This document shows, piece after piece, positions 1 through 13,200 of a DNA stretch of 64,000 nt. A model generated the notes under the pieces. It was not told where the DNA came from. It ran no database searches and was given only the letters and a program-made list of their open reading frames with translations. The first letter of the stretch is position 1; every line of letters starts with the position of its first letter. The stretch lies in NCBI RefSeq assembly GCF_041260155.1, contig NC_091948.1, forward strand, positions 732,001-796,000, written 5' to 3'. Position numbers and translations under genes: made by a program. This DNA comes from Ptychodera flava. Taxonomy: Eukaryota > Hemichordata > Enteropneusta > Ptychoderidae.

Positions 1-1225
1 CTTCTAAATTCAGTATGCACTTGAATTTGAAACATTATCAATAATTCTGGAGCATACTTTTAACAAATAATTTTGCGATTAAATTTTAAGTTTTACATTC
101 TAAGAAGTACATGCAATCGAATTAGTCTTTATCAAATAATGTCCGAGTTCACAAATCAAGCGGCATTGTGGGTAAACTCACTCACTGTGTGTGGCACACT
201 GACATTGTGCATTGTTACATGGTTTGGATTAATTGAAAAGAGACCAATTTTTACATATCATATTTTCTGTTTTACCTTTACTATGCGTCTGAAATGTTCT
301 AGGGTTGCAATGCCTTACATTAAGAAGGAAAATGTACTATTATTTCATCAGCAAGCTTCATGTCTGTAAAACTACATATTGGTCAAGGGGTGTATTTGTT
401 TTAGCATATATATTGGGCGGGAGGTAGTTCAGTGCAACAAATGTATTGCTGACAAAACTCTTCTGAGTGACAGGCAAATGGCAGTTTGCATAGAATGTAT
501 ATGATATTGATATCACGTAAAAGTGAAAAACATAATCCTTAGTTTTTGAATGAAATCCCCCAGATCTCTATTCTGTAGGTTGTCTTCTGATAGCAACTGG
601 CCATGGATCTTCATGAAATCACCGTGTAGTCTGTCATCACCTGTAAATTTGGCAGTTTCTGTCACACCTATCCCAGCAGCAACTCAAAGACTATCGTTAC
701 AGTGTTCAATATTATTAATGGAACTGCAAAAGATATTAGAAAAATAGGAAAATGTTTCAATTATACAAATTTGCCAGAGCTTGCAATAAAAGTGAAATCT
801 AAGCACATATTAAGATGAAACTAGGTTTTGACTGAGTATTCAGAATGGGGTCCAGATCACGAGAGTCCTGTGTTAAACAAATACAGTAATGGATTACATA
901 TAATGGCTTTCATCCTTGCAATATATTCTGTACATCTTCTTCCAATCCATCGTTTTGAAATTAATATGAAAATTAATACTAAAATTAAAGGAAATTCTCC
1001 ACTTTAACCCCTTTGGAAGGCAAGTTGCTGGAAATCAGCATAGATATCCATATGATCCATGACGATAGTTTTGAGACACACACTACACACAGTAAAATCA
1101 AAGATTATAGAAAAGCACAGTCTAGAATTCAGCCAGTTTATTTCTTGGTCAAGGACACAGAAATGGCTGGCTAGATTCTAGCCTGATAATGGCAACATGG
1201 TGTGAGGACGACAGGTTATACATAC
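1..1225. other. IER3IP1 intron 2 sequence, no gene seen
   Basis: This is AT-rich sequence downstream of IER3IP1 exon 2 on its own strand. I looked on the minus strand for the expected short hydrophobic third exon and did not find it. No convincing repeat or other exon is visible. The short open frames here have no family resemblance. Confidence 0.5.
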
Positions 1226-4200
1226 CCCTCATAACTGTTCTTACTGATCGTATAAGGTTGATTATTTGTGCCTTCATACCAGGTTCCTCACCAAAACCAC
1301 CAACACTGTGTTCTGATCCCCATCCAACTACAATAAGATCCACAGAAACAGAAGTCAGATGATACACGTGTTGCCTCTTGAAGAAACACTCTTATGTGTC
1401 TGCATATCCTTTTAAGGAAACTGCTGTGATCAGTAAATGTCTCAGAAACGGTCAAAATGTGTCTACAGCATACTCAAATACATTCTGTTATCTTGCCAAA
1501 GAAGGTTAACTTAGCAGGAGAATTGAAAGGGGAGAGAGACTTGAAAATATCAAGACTATTGGGGGGTGGGGGGGGCACTTGAAGGGATTTGGGGACTTAA
1601 AGGGGAGACTAAAAAAAGCTGTCTCTGATTGATATGAAATATGTGTTGTGTTGTCAATTTTAAGCTATAATGTTTGGCTAATATTTTTGGTGGTTTTGTT
1701 TTGTGTATCCACTGCAGTTTCTTGTTCTACTTCCTGAAGCATGATGAAAATTCCAGCACAGCCATACATGTACAGTCAGCATTGTTATTATTCAAAATTG
1801 AATGCAAGTCTGGACTAGTAATAGCGATGATTATGGTCTTTACACATGTTTATACTAGTATTTGCCGAATAAAATTTTTGTTATTCTAGCTTGCTGTAGG
1901 GAGTAGGACAAGAAATTGCAGTCGATATACAGAACAAATGATACATGATTGGCCAAAAGGTACAGCTATTAAATGTCCCTTATATACAAATATGTTAATT
2001 GTGTCCAGTCTTCCTGACAGGTGAGGGATGTCATTCTGTTTTCACACCATTTTTATGTGATCGCAAAAGGTACATTAGCTGTAATGTTTACCTTCATTAA
2101 CATTGTGGCTTGTAAAGGTGGGTTTACACGTGTATTTTTTTAAGCCTGAGGGAATCTGATTAGTCGTTCTGTAAATATTCCTTATCAGCGATCTAAGCGA
2201 TCTCACGTTTACACGTTTATACACAAGGTATGAATTTAGTTCGGGTCAGGCGCCCTCAGCGATATCTGGGCTAGAGAACAATCGCTTGCTTGCAATGGCG
2301 GACCTACACATCATGCAGCTGCTGTCATCAGTGTCATCGCTCTTTTTGTGTTCTGTCAACCAATCGAGACGCCTTCGGCGAAGAAATTTACTAGGAGAGA
2401 ATATTGTTGGCCTTGCCCGGTCTGATGTCGGTATCTATTTAAGATCAGACTATTATACGGAAAATTGAGACAGTCAAAGTTCCGGCCAATGCTACATTAG
2501 TAACACTGGTTGTAATTTCCATGTACACGAATACACCACATAATGAGGCAATTGAATCAGTCGGCAGAGCATTAAATCAGGAAAGATCATCAAACAATTA
2601 CATAATCAAGTAACCACAAACGAATACATGATAGCTCTGCTAGAAATAATCTTAATAAACAACACATTTGAATTCAACGATGAATTCTACCACCGGCAAA
2701 TATGGGGATGCTCTTATACGGAAATAACCTGATATGGTTGTTGGCCAGAAATAGCAGATATTACATTTCACGAGACAGAAATGATAATAATACTGGAATG
2801 CAAACAACAAATACCGACCTGGCTGAGGTTCAGGGACGATGATTTACTGATTTTCATTGGAACACAACACGAACGAACTCAATGAATTCATATCAAACAT
2901 CAACAAAATGCATCCTACTTTCAAATTTTCGTTTGAAAGCTCCTCTCAAGAAATCACATATTTTGACCTGACTATCTACAAAGGTCGTCGATACAACAAA
3001 GAGAATATTCTCGACATCAAGACACACACAAAACCAACACATACTTTCCAGTTCTTACAAAGAAACTCATGTCATCCGGCAGCAACATTCAATGGTCTGA
3101 TCAAAGGTGCACACGTAACAACGAAACCGATTTTACACAGAAAGTCACACAATTGAGTGAAAAAAAAATTAGTGAAAAATTACAAGATCGACAATATAAA
3201 AAAATGAAATAGTGTCAATGACACTGTCCTCCCATTTTGCAGCGATACTTACTACTAGTACACACATGACATTGCATTCTTACAGGTTGACTAAGAAAAT
3301 TCCATTGCAAGTCCAAATTAATCTTATACCCCAGCAATATGAAATGCTCCATCTCATAATGACTTTTAAACGTCTGACAGAAAACAACTCTAGGATCAAG
3401 ACTATCATGTTTTACAGCAATCCAACAAATACTATGGGAGAAGAAATGATTTTTTGACAAAAAATGGGGAAAAATTGCCCCAAAACTACAAATATGCAAA
3501 TTTCACCACAATTTGAACAAATCTGACAAAGGTCAACCCTAGGATCATACATACAAGTTTTCAAGGCAATGGGATGAGTGCTTTAAGAAAAGATTTTTTG
3601 ACAAAAAACAGGAAAATCGCCCAAAAAAATACAACTTTCAAAATTCACCACAATTTGAAGAAATGTAACTTAAGTCACTATAAAGAGCCTGCATACCAAG
3701 TTTCAACCAAATCTGGCCAGTGGTTACAAAGTTTTAGCAATTTGCAGGATTTTTCCTTTTTTAACCTTCATTTGCATATTTTTGACTTTGACATGTTTAT
3801 TTCAACAAATTCACATCTCCACCCCTCGATGCACCTGTCCACCAAATACTAAGATGGGAGGTGCTGTGATTTAGGAGTTTTTAACGTGACAGACATACAT
3901 CCGCACATAATAACTAACATACATACATACATACATGTACATACATACATACATACATACATACATACATACATACATACAGACAGACCATAGACCCTCC
4001 AAAAAACGCGGGTCTACAGACAGACAGACAGACAAACAGATAGACATGCATACATGCATACATTTATTTTTACGGCTTTTAACCTCCAACAGCCAACCAA
4101 CTTGTCAATATTAGCTTGATCAACTTGATACTACAGCTTATAATAATATAAATGAGAGTTAATTACATTCTAATTAAAGTAAACAAGACTTGCTTATCAA

Positions 4201-7200
4201 CATTTACGTCATAAAAAAACAGCATATCTGCTGGTTATAAAGAATCTTCAGCTGGTTATCTTTATCAGTATTTCATCCTATTAACCAAGCACATTTTAAC
4301 TTTCAAATTAACATTGCAAGTAAGTTCTGTTGAATAAGTTGAGCCTGTAGGTACTCAGAGAAAGCACACAGAAGAGACAAATGTTTGCAACTTAAGAAGT
4401 TCAAGGTCATCAAAAGCATTATAAGGAATCATGTAACACTTTCATTGCACTGTTTACACAGATTGCATAATTGCTATAAATAGCACATGAGGAATCTTAC
4501 AGCCCAGCTTTACCATAAAAATAGCGTCAATGACACTGTAGCTCCCATCCTGGACTATTTAGTGTTTGTTCTCTGGTCAGATATTTGAACATGTGTGAAA
4601 GGGATAAAGTGCATGAAGTGAATATACTTAAATGTAATGTACTGGAGACAGTGAAATATGTTTAGTGTATTTATTCAGAATATAAAATGGAAAAAATACA
4701 GAATTAGAAATATCGAATACTGTGATACAACCATTAACTAAACAAGTCATTGACAATGACAGTCCCTACTTGTAATAGGAGTATTAGTCTTGATGGGGCA
4801 GGGAAATGTGGTCATTAAGAAGTATCACTGGAGTGTATATGTTGAGATCTATGGGCAAATAGGTCTATGTCGTTGTTCCCAATTTGAAACACATGAGGCA
4901 TGTCTTAAGTTATGGTTCTAAATCGGGAAAAAGATCAGACCTCTAGCAGTATTGGCCAGCCAAGAAATAGATATGCGCATAATAAATGAGGTACAAGATG
5001 TGACATCTTAACCCCTTGACTACCAAGGCCAATGTATTCCTATATACCAGGGCCCTTATGGAAATATTGATAAAATCTTAGGTGTGGTCATTGCATGAAC
5101 ACTGCTTAGAGTAAAAATTAAGTAAGTACCAATAAACCATATATTTTCTGAATCAGCATGAAATTTCCCACTTTTTCATACATAAGTTTTGTATTTCCAG
5201 GTCACGTGACTGATCACATGACACATCATGTGACCAGAGTTGGCAAAGAATATGAATATTTGAAGCATCGGGACGTGTTTTATATCCATAAAATGACGCA
5301 AATTTGAATACAGTTGCAATTTTCATGACATTGTATTTACATATATGTAATAATAACTACCCTTTACTTTATTTGTAGATGTTATCATGTACCTATTTGA
5401 GATTTTTCTCACAAAATGCAGAGTAAATGAACCACAAACATCAGCATCTGACATGATTCTTTATTTGAAAATCAACACATTTTATATTTGTAAACACCTG
5501 CTTTATGTCTTCCTTGCAGAAATATGCATCTAAAATGGTTATGATTTATCAAAAATAATTCACAATATTTAAAAATACATTTTAGGGAACAACATATCAC
5601 ATGACCAAACACATGACCAGTCATGTGACCAGTCATATTGATAATATGGCTGCTATAAAATTTCACTGGCTTATAGTAAAAAAATGTATTTCCTCTAGTT
5701 TCATTCACGAATATTGCTGTTAATAGAACATATTTACATATAAATCATTTGTTTTCAATAAATAAACATTTCATTTCATTAAAAAAAAAAAACCATAAAC
5801 ATCTTCGCGATCGTCCGTACTTCTGAAAACTGTAAACAATCAGCGCGACGCTTCTGTTATCAGCCTGACCTTTCAGGGTCGAGGTCATGGGTCACGACAT
5901 TTGCTTCCGGATTTTGGCCATACTCGGACGTACGGGGGCGCAATCACATTAAGGCCAGATCGGAATACATCAATCTTAGTCGCGCTGCGTGCCGACGCCG
6001 AAATTACGGGATTTTAGCGACAGAAACGAAGCAAATACGCCTATTCAACTGTGCCGGATATTTCCGGCACTCAAGGTATATGGTAATTCAATATGCCGCC
6101 GGATATATCCGGCGCCATAGGTAGTCAAGGGGTTAAGGTCTAATATCCTATCAAAATCTGAGGGTATAGAACTTGTGGTTACTGAGATATGCATATATAT
6201 GTATAATCAAGGTCAAAGGTCATTGAGGTTACATGACATTTTGAAAAAAAAATTATATTGCTAATTAATCCCTATATGCCAAAAAATCAGACCTCTAGCT
6301 CTATTTGCTTGCCCAGAATTAGATGTGTGCAAAATTAATGAGGTAAAGCATGTGTTGTCATAAGGTCTCCCATCCTACTAAATACAAAGGACATAGCACT
6401 TGTAGTTACTTATTTATTGACATAAACATATATTTTAGGTAAAAGGTCATCAAGGTCACATGACATTTGGTCAAAAATTTCTCTCCTATAGTTATCCCTA
6501 TATACCAAAAATCAGACATCCAGCTCTATTGGCTTGCTCAGAATGAGATATGTGCATAATAATGAGCTACAATATGTGGCATCATAAGGTATCCAATCAT
6601 ACCAGATATGAAGGGTGTAGCACTTGTGGTTACTGAGTTATGGACAAATATGTATATTTGAGGTCAAAGGTCACCGAGGTCACATTATATTTTGTCAAAA
6701 AAAATTCTCTCCTATAGTTATCCCTATATATCAAAAATCAGACCTCTGGCTCTATTGGCTTGCTCAAAATTAGATATGCACATAATTAATGAGGTACAAT
6801 ATGTGGCATCATAAGGTGTCCCATCATACCATACATGAAGGGTGTAGCACTTGTGGTTACTGAGTTATGGACAAATATGTATATTTGAGGTCAAAGGTCA
6901 CCAAAGTCATGTCACATTTTGTCAAAAAAATTGTATTGCTAGGTTATCCCTATATACCAAATATAGTTATCAAAACAAACCACCAATTGTATGAAACATG
7001 GGCCTAAATACAGACAGACTGACATTCACAGACTGGCACAGAGTGATGACATTGACCCCAAGTGTGCCTTGGCCCATGGAGAGTGATAAAGATATAACAA
7101 AAAGCTGAATGTAATGATAAAATAGTTAAGTATAGGCCTACAGACACTGAGGGTGAATATGTTACAGCAATTTGATTAGTTTCTTTTCGTTTTCTACTTC

Positions 7201-10200
7201 TGTGATAATTTTAAGACAATCAAACTGCAAGGCAGTTTTAATATTTAATTGACATAATTTAATTTAATATTTAATATTTAATTATTTTATATAATTTAAT
7301 TGACATACATGTTATCTTTTACAAGCACACAGCAAACTGTTCTTGATTTTTCATTTACAATATTTGACATGGACTGAAATACATAACATGCAACCATATT
7401 TACATTTTGCCCATGCACCAGATACTTGGAGAGATTTCAACATGCAATCATTAACTCAGAAACCCTATAGGGAAAAGTAAACATTGTTTTCTTCCAGAAC
7501 AGCTGGTACATCCACATCTGGAGCAACTTACAAACTTAACTATTCACAAGGATGATGACACAAGAGATAAAGTTAAACTGTGGTGAATTTGACTATTCCT
7601 TTCAAATCCTTACCTAACTTGATTGACATCTTAAACTAAAATACACTGCATGTTTAATGGCACACAAAAATACATCAGGGGTGTACCATTTGATAAAAGG
7701 GGGTTGTCTGGAAGATTGATGAGGAACATCTTTTTTATCCGATACACTGTACATTCTTTTTTTCCCACTATCCCACCTTTTCTTTTGACAAACCTTCTGT
7801 GGCTGATTTTTTTATTGATATTTGTTTGGATTTTTTTCAAATCTGCCAGGACCTCAGGACCCCCCCCCCCCCCCTCCATCACTCTTAACATTGAAAAAAA
7901 CTTTGAAATTAATTATTTGTTGGAAACCAAACCTGCTGAAATCACCTCAGCTATGTTTTCTCATTATTTTTTACTTCAACACCAAATACAGTTTACCATT
8001 TCAAATGCTTACTGAATCACCGCATTATCTTAAACATAGGGCCAATGTCCCTGAAGCTACTATAGACATGGATACAAAATTAAGTATTTCCTGACTGTAT
8101 GAAATCATCTCACTAAGGTCATCCTAGGGACCTGTTAACCAAATATTAAAGCTGTCTGACCAGCGGTTTTGAAAAAAACAAGCGACCCAATAGTCGACAG
8201 AGCTCTGCTGTGTTATGTAGAGAGCAACTTTTTGTGACATATGTATTGATGAAGATGGTTGAGATCTTTGATAGCTCATTTCAGGATGGCCTGACCTAAA
8301 ATGGCAACATTAGCTGCAAAAATACAAAATTGATGATTTCATCATAATTATGTATAAAAATGTATACCAAATATCAAAGCTATCACATGAGTAACTTTTG
8401 AGAAACAAATATTTTGACCAAAAATGGCAAAAATTGACCCAAAAATACAAAAATTGAAGATTTCATCAAATTTCACTATATCACACTAGGAGAACCCCCA
8501 GGAACCTGTATACCAAATATCAAAGGCATCAGACAAGTAGTTTTTGAGAAACACATTTTTTGACCAAAAATGTCAAAAATTGCACCAAAAATACAAAATT
8601 GCAGATTTCATCATATATTCTATATATCATATTTAGTTTATCTGTAGGAACCTGTATACCAAATATCAAAGCTGTCAGACGAGCGGTTTTGATGAAATAA
8701 ATTTTTGACCAAAAATGACAAAAAAATTCCTTAAAAATACAGATTTGCATATTTCATCACAATTTGAACAAATCCAAATTGGGTTATCCCTAGGGACCTG
8801 TATACCAAATATCAATGCTGTCAGACGAGCGGTTTTGATGAAATAAATTTTTGACCAAAAATGACAAAAAAATTCCTTAAAAATACAGATTTGCATATTT
8901 CATCACAATTTGAACAAATCCAATTTGGGTTATCCCTAGGGACCTGTATACCAAATATCAAAGCTGTCTGACCAGCGGTTCATGAAGAAGAAGATTTTTT
9001 ACCAAAAACGCCTTTTTTGGCACTAATTTGTATATTTTCAACAATATCAAAAAATCAAAAAAAGCACAATTATTTCAGGTCAGCCCAAAGTACTTACATG
9101 CTAATTTTTCATGTAATCTGCTCAGTGGTTATTTAGATTTTCAATTTTGACTGTTTTTACATTTTTTCACTTAATTTGCATATTTTTGGCAATGACAACT
9201 TCATTTGAACAAAATCTCATCTACAGCCCATCATCCATGTACACACCAAATATCAAGATGAAATGTGCAGCGGTTTTGGAGTTTTTGATGTTGACGGACA
9301 GACATACAGACATACAGACATACAGACATACAGACATACAGACATACAGACATACATACATACAGACATTTCCCTAGCCTATAAGAATAGCTTCCATTGC
9401 CATATATACATATGGCTATGGGAGCTAAAAACCCTATCACTTTGACCACTCTTTTAATTGACCACTCTATTTTTTTCCTCAAAAAGTAATTTTATTTTAT
9501 CCTTACCAAGTCAACCATAAATGGAAAATGGAACTTTCTCTATCTCTATTTATTTGACCAACCTATCATGACAAACTATTATGAGCAATTTATTTTAGAT
9601 AACATACAGAGCACAATATATGACGGTTCAGAATATGTCAAAGTTGGGATTCAGGAAAGTTGCCTTTACATGTTTTAATCCTCCAAGATGGTAAGCATTT
9701 CACCATGAACTGTCAAAAAAGTTGAACATTCTAATAATTCTACACTAAAATTATTTTGGCTTTGTTGATATCCTCATTAATTCAATTATTTAAAATTATA
9801 TTATTTTTTTCTGGGTAATTGATAGGGTTTATACAGTACAAGCGTTACATACAATGTTAGTCAAATTCAGTTAAAACATCAATTACAGTCTAACATTGCA
9901 TCATTCCTATAAATAGCACCTCAGCCTGGAACAGCACAATCATAATCTGCTCATTCACACAGGCAGTACTTGACTTTGAATGAATGACCTACTACATTTC
10001 ACCTATGTACCAAATTTGATAGTATGACAAAAAGTACCACAAAATTTGCAAATTTCAGCTTGAGTTCACAGAGTCATCTTCATGTCACTCCTAGGAACCT
10101 GCACACCCAATTAGAAAGTAATGGCATACACAGTTTCAAAGAAGATTTTTTTTACCAAAAATGGCAAAAATTGCCCAAAAATACAAATATGCAAATTGTG

Positions 10201-13200
10201 CCATAATTTTGATGAATTCTATTTTGAGTTTTCACAAGGTACCTGCACGCCAAATTTTAAAGCGATCCAACCATCGGTTTAAGAGGAAAAGATTTATTAC
10301 TAAAATGGCAAAAAAAGAAAAAAAAAATCATTAAAAATAGAAAGCATCAAATATTGACATCAAATCTATATGTTTAAATGAGTTGGGCCCAAGGTACCTA
10401 AAACCCAAATATGACAATGATCAGATGAGTAGTTCCTGAGTTATTGATTTTTGACCATTTTCGCTTTTTTTCTACCTCATTAGCATATCTATGGGCCTAA
10501 AAAGTTTATTTTAACAACGGCACATCTACATCATATATGGCATCACTACACCAAAATCAGCTCAATATGTGCAGCGGTTTTTGAGTTTTTGCGTTGGACG
10601 GACAGACATCCATACATACATACATACATACATACATACATACAGACAGACATCTCACATACAGACTTTTTTCAACCATATAACCTCCCATTGCCATATA
10701 TGTATGGCAAATGGGAGGTAAAAATGGTCAAAAATAGAACGCATTATCAGAGAGACAGATTATAAAAACAGGAAAAGACTGCTTGAACAACAAAAAGAAA
10801 GAAATAAGGCCACCAACAATACAGTAGTCTTCATAACAACGTATAGCACATCGACACGACAAAAATCAAGCAAGCCCTGACATAAAACTGGAGTGAACTT
10901 GAAAAAGACGAAACACTAAAAAAACTGTTCCAAAACCAACCAATAATCGCATATAGAAGGAACAGAAATATAGGCGACACACTTATAAGCGCCAGACTTC
11001 ACAAAAACTATAATAGCTCAAACTCAGGTTCACACGAACCCACACAAACACAACAAGATCAAACAGTAGACATGCTAGCTTCCCTACCAAACGTAAATGG
11101 AACAACATATTACCAAATAAAAACAATCAACCATTCAACAGGTCTCACCAATCAAAAATGAATTTTAAGCGACTGATGAAGAAAACTCTGTTTTCGAAAC
11201 GTAGCGCCAAAGGATCGTAGTGTCACAGTAGTCTCTCCGCTCCAGTGTGGATTAACACAAGACACGTAGATTACAGGTACGTCCCGCCATGGCTAAGCAA
11301 CATTTTACATAAAACAGCCAAACATGATATACACTTATATTATACACAATATCATACACAAAACGCAAACAACCCAAATATGAACGATGTGTGGAGTTGC
11401 TTTCCCTTTACTCCCTACAACTCATCGTAAAATGGCATCGTTTTTCTAGCTCTGCCACCACGACGGTTGTTGTCGGACAGGGACTTGAACTGAGCTCGCA
11501 ACCGTTTGATTTTTTGTGGCATTGTTCCGCTGTCCCTTCTCCCTGGCCTTGGCAGCGACGTCTTCATACACTTGCCGATCCCTCGACGTGCCGTCCATCG
11601 TACGGATGACGTTTTCGTCTCTCCAGATTGAAATTAGTAGCCTGATCTCTTCCTGTGACCAATTGTTGCCGCGATCGCGAGAGCTTCTTACTTGAACACC
11701 GTCGGATATAGTTCGGCGTTTAGTACGGTGTTCTGGTCACACATGTAAATAGGCCATTGTTTAGTGCGGAGCACCGAACCTGGACCAGCCCTCTGACACC
11801 GAATTAATTTAGTTCTTTGTTAGTTCGGTGTTGTCTGTTTACACGTCCAACTGACACAGGTTTAAATTTATTCCGGTGTCAACTCCGGACTTAACTCACA
11901 CGTGTAAACCCCCCATAAGTGTACAGACAGCACTATTATTGATTATAAAGAACTTATTACAGTGTCAAAGTCAATATTTATCAACACTTACATATACAAA
12001 TACAATGTATATACTTACATATTACAGATATAGCAAGTTTTATGGGTGAAACTTTATCTGTATAAGACTACATGTACCATAATACTTTTGGGTGAAATTC
12101 CAATATTACATTTGTTGTCCACATCTGCACTTTCAAACACCATTTTTGAATAAAGTGCATATGTAACAATTGTCAAACACTTACAAAAGCACAGATTTAG
12201 CTAATTTAGTATTGTAAAGCATTTATTCATAGTTTTCTCCTGGACTACCATGTATAGAGGATCAACTTTCTTAGTTAAATTCCAAAATCAAATTTCTTTC
12301 ACACATATGCACATTTTATTCTAATTAAGTACATTTATATAAATTAGCATACATCTATAAATGCACAGATATTTAGTTTTATATAGGAAAAAATATTGTT
12401 CATAGTTCAAGCAAACTACATTTACATGAATTATCAAACATATAAATGTACAGATATAGCTTGTTTTTTACAATGGGGAAAATGTTTAATAGTTTACCCG
12501 ATAGACTCCAATGCATTATGATTTGATATTTTTGGACGAAGAATTATATCGGCCACATTTTGTCTTCTAATAGTTGCGCAATAATGGTGACCCTCCCAAA
12601 TAGGCATGCATGAAATTTCATGACCCTTCAAAAATGCTGGTGCAAAAAAAATTGCGACCCACCTGTAATTTCTGTCCAATCCCTTTGAGGGGCTATTTCA
12701 AAATTATAGCAAGTCAGAAGGTGGGACTTGAACACATTGTGAGTTTGTCAGGGGCCATTTGAAAAATCTGAGGACTTTTTTGGATCCACTCCCCAGAGTG
12801 GTTTGTGAATGCAGCCTTAGTTCAATAGTTGTACCCGGAACACACTGCCTATGTCCTGAACCACTGAATGGAGGTCCTAGCGCTTGTGTCCTGAATGAAG
12901 GCAACGGGGCATTTATTCCAGCAAATAACTGGCCATACACTGATTATTGTCAACAAGAGTGTATCAGGAGAGACCCCATATCGCTTTATAGCAGCTGGAG
13001 ATCTTTCTATAGTGCCCTTCCTGTGAATAGCATTTCATTCTGAACCAACCATTTGCGTTTCGGGCATGCTTTCGTTCACAGAGATGAAGACGGAAAACAA
13101 TCAATACTCCCACCTTTGTTCAAGAAACGCTCTTCATGAAGAACAGCTATGGCATTTATGACGAGTAATATTGCCTCAAACAAAGAGTATATGGTGAAAG

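Larger units (their letters stand above)
3211..10726 (+). mobile_element. Composite of pearl-like repeat arrays inserted in the Penelope-like element
   Basis: About 7.5 kb separates the two halves of the Penelope-like reading frame. The left junction is followed by TGTCAATGACACTGTCCTCCCATTTTGC. The right end is a hairpin, CCTCCCATTGCCATATATG then TATGGCAAATGGGAGG, near 10683-10716. AAATAG occurs on both sides. Inside are three pearl-like arrays (3225-4090, 8100-9440, 9980-10720), a 225-bp tandem array (4938-6966) with a MITE inside it, and a 1-kb segment (6960-8035) repeated in inverted orientation at 24290-25205. It probably arose by several insertions into each other rather than one event. 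Confidence 0.5.
2116..11915. mobile_element. Harbinger-like DNA transposon, holding nested insertions
   Basis: The left end reads AGGTGGGTTTACACGTGT (2116-2133). The right end, read on the minus strand from 11915, is TGGGGGGTTTACACGTGT, so 16 of 18 positions agree. A TAA triplet flanks both sides (2113-2115 and 11916-11918), matching the 3-bp TWA duplication of PIF/Harbinger elements. Near the right end is a broken Myb/SANT-like domain, the second protein typical of Harbinger. Near the left end is a short frame starting ATGGCGGAC with an Arg-rich stretch, possibly a transposase N-terminus. The transposase catalytic region is missing, so this copy is defective. Most of the interior is later insertions. 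The whole element lies in intron 1 of IER3IP1. Confidence 0.65.

Noticed and set aside
1..1225. Search for the third exon of IER3IP1
   Set aside because: No minus-strand hydrophobic frame after a plausible acceptor resembles the expected C-terminal membrane segment, so it is assumed to be off-window.
3871..4089. MYVCMYVCMY-type frame
   Set aside because: It is a translation of the (CATA)n microsatellite.
8529..8896. Two overlapping repeated 73-residue frames (MQICIFKEFF type)
   Set aside because: These are translations of 146-bp core repeat units. Frame and sequence are not kept in the other arrays.
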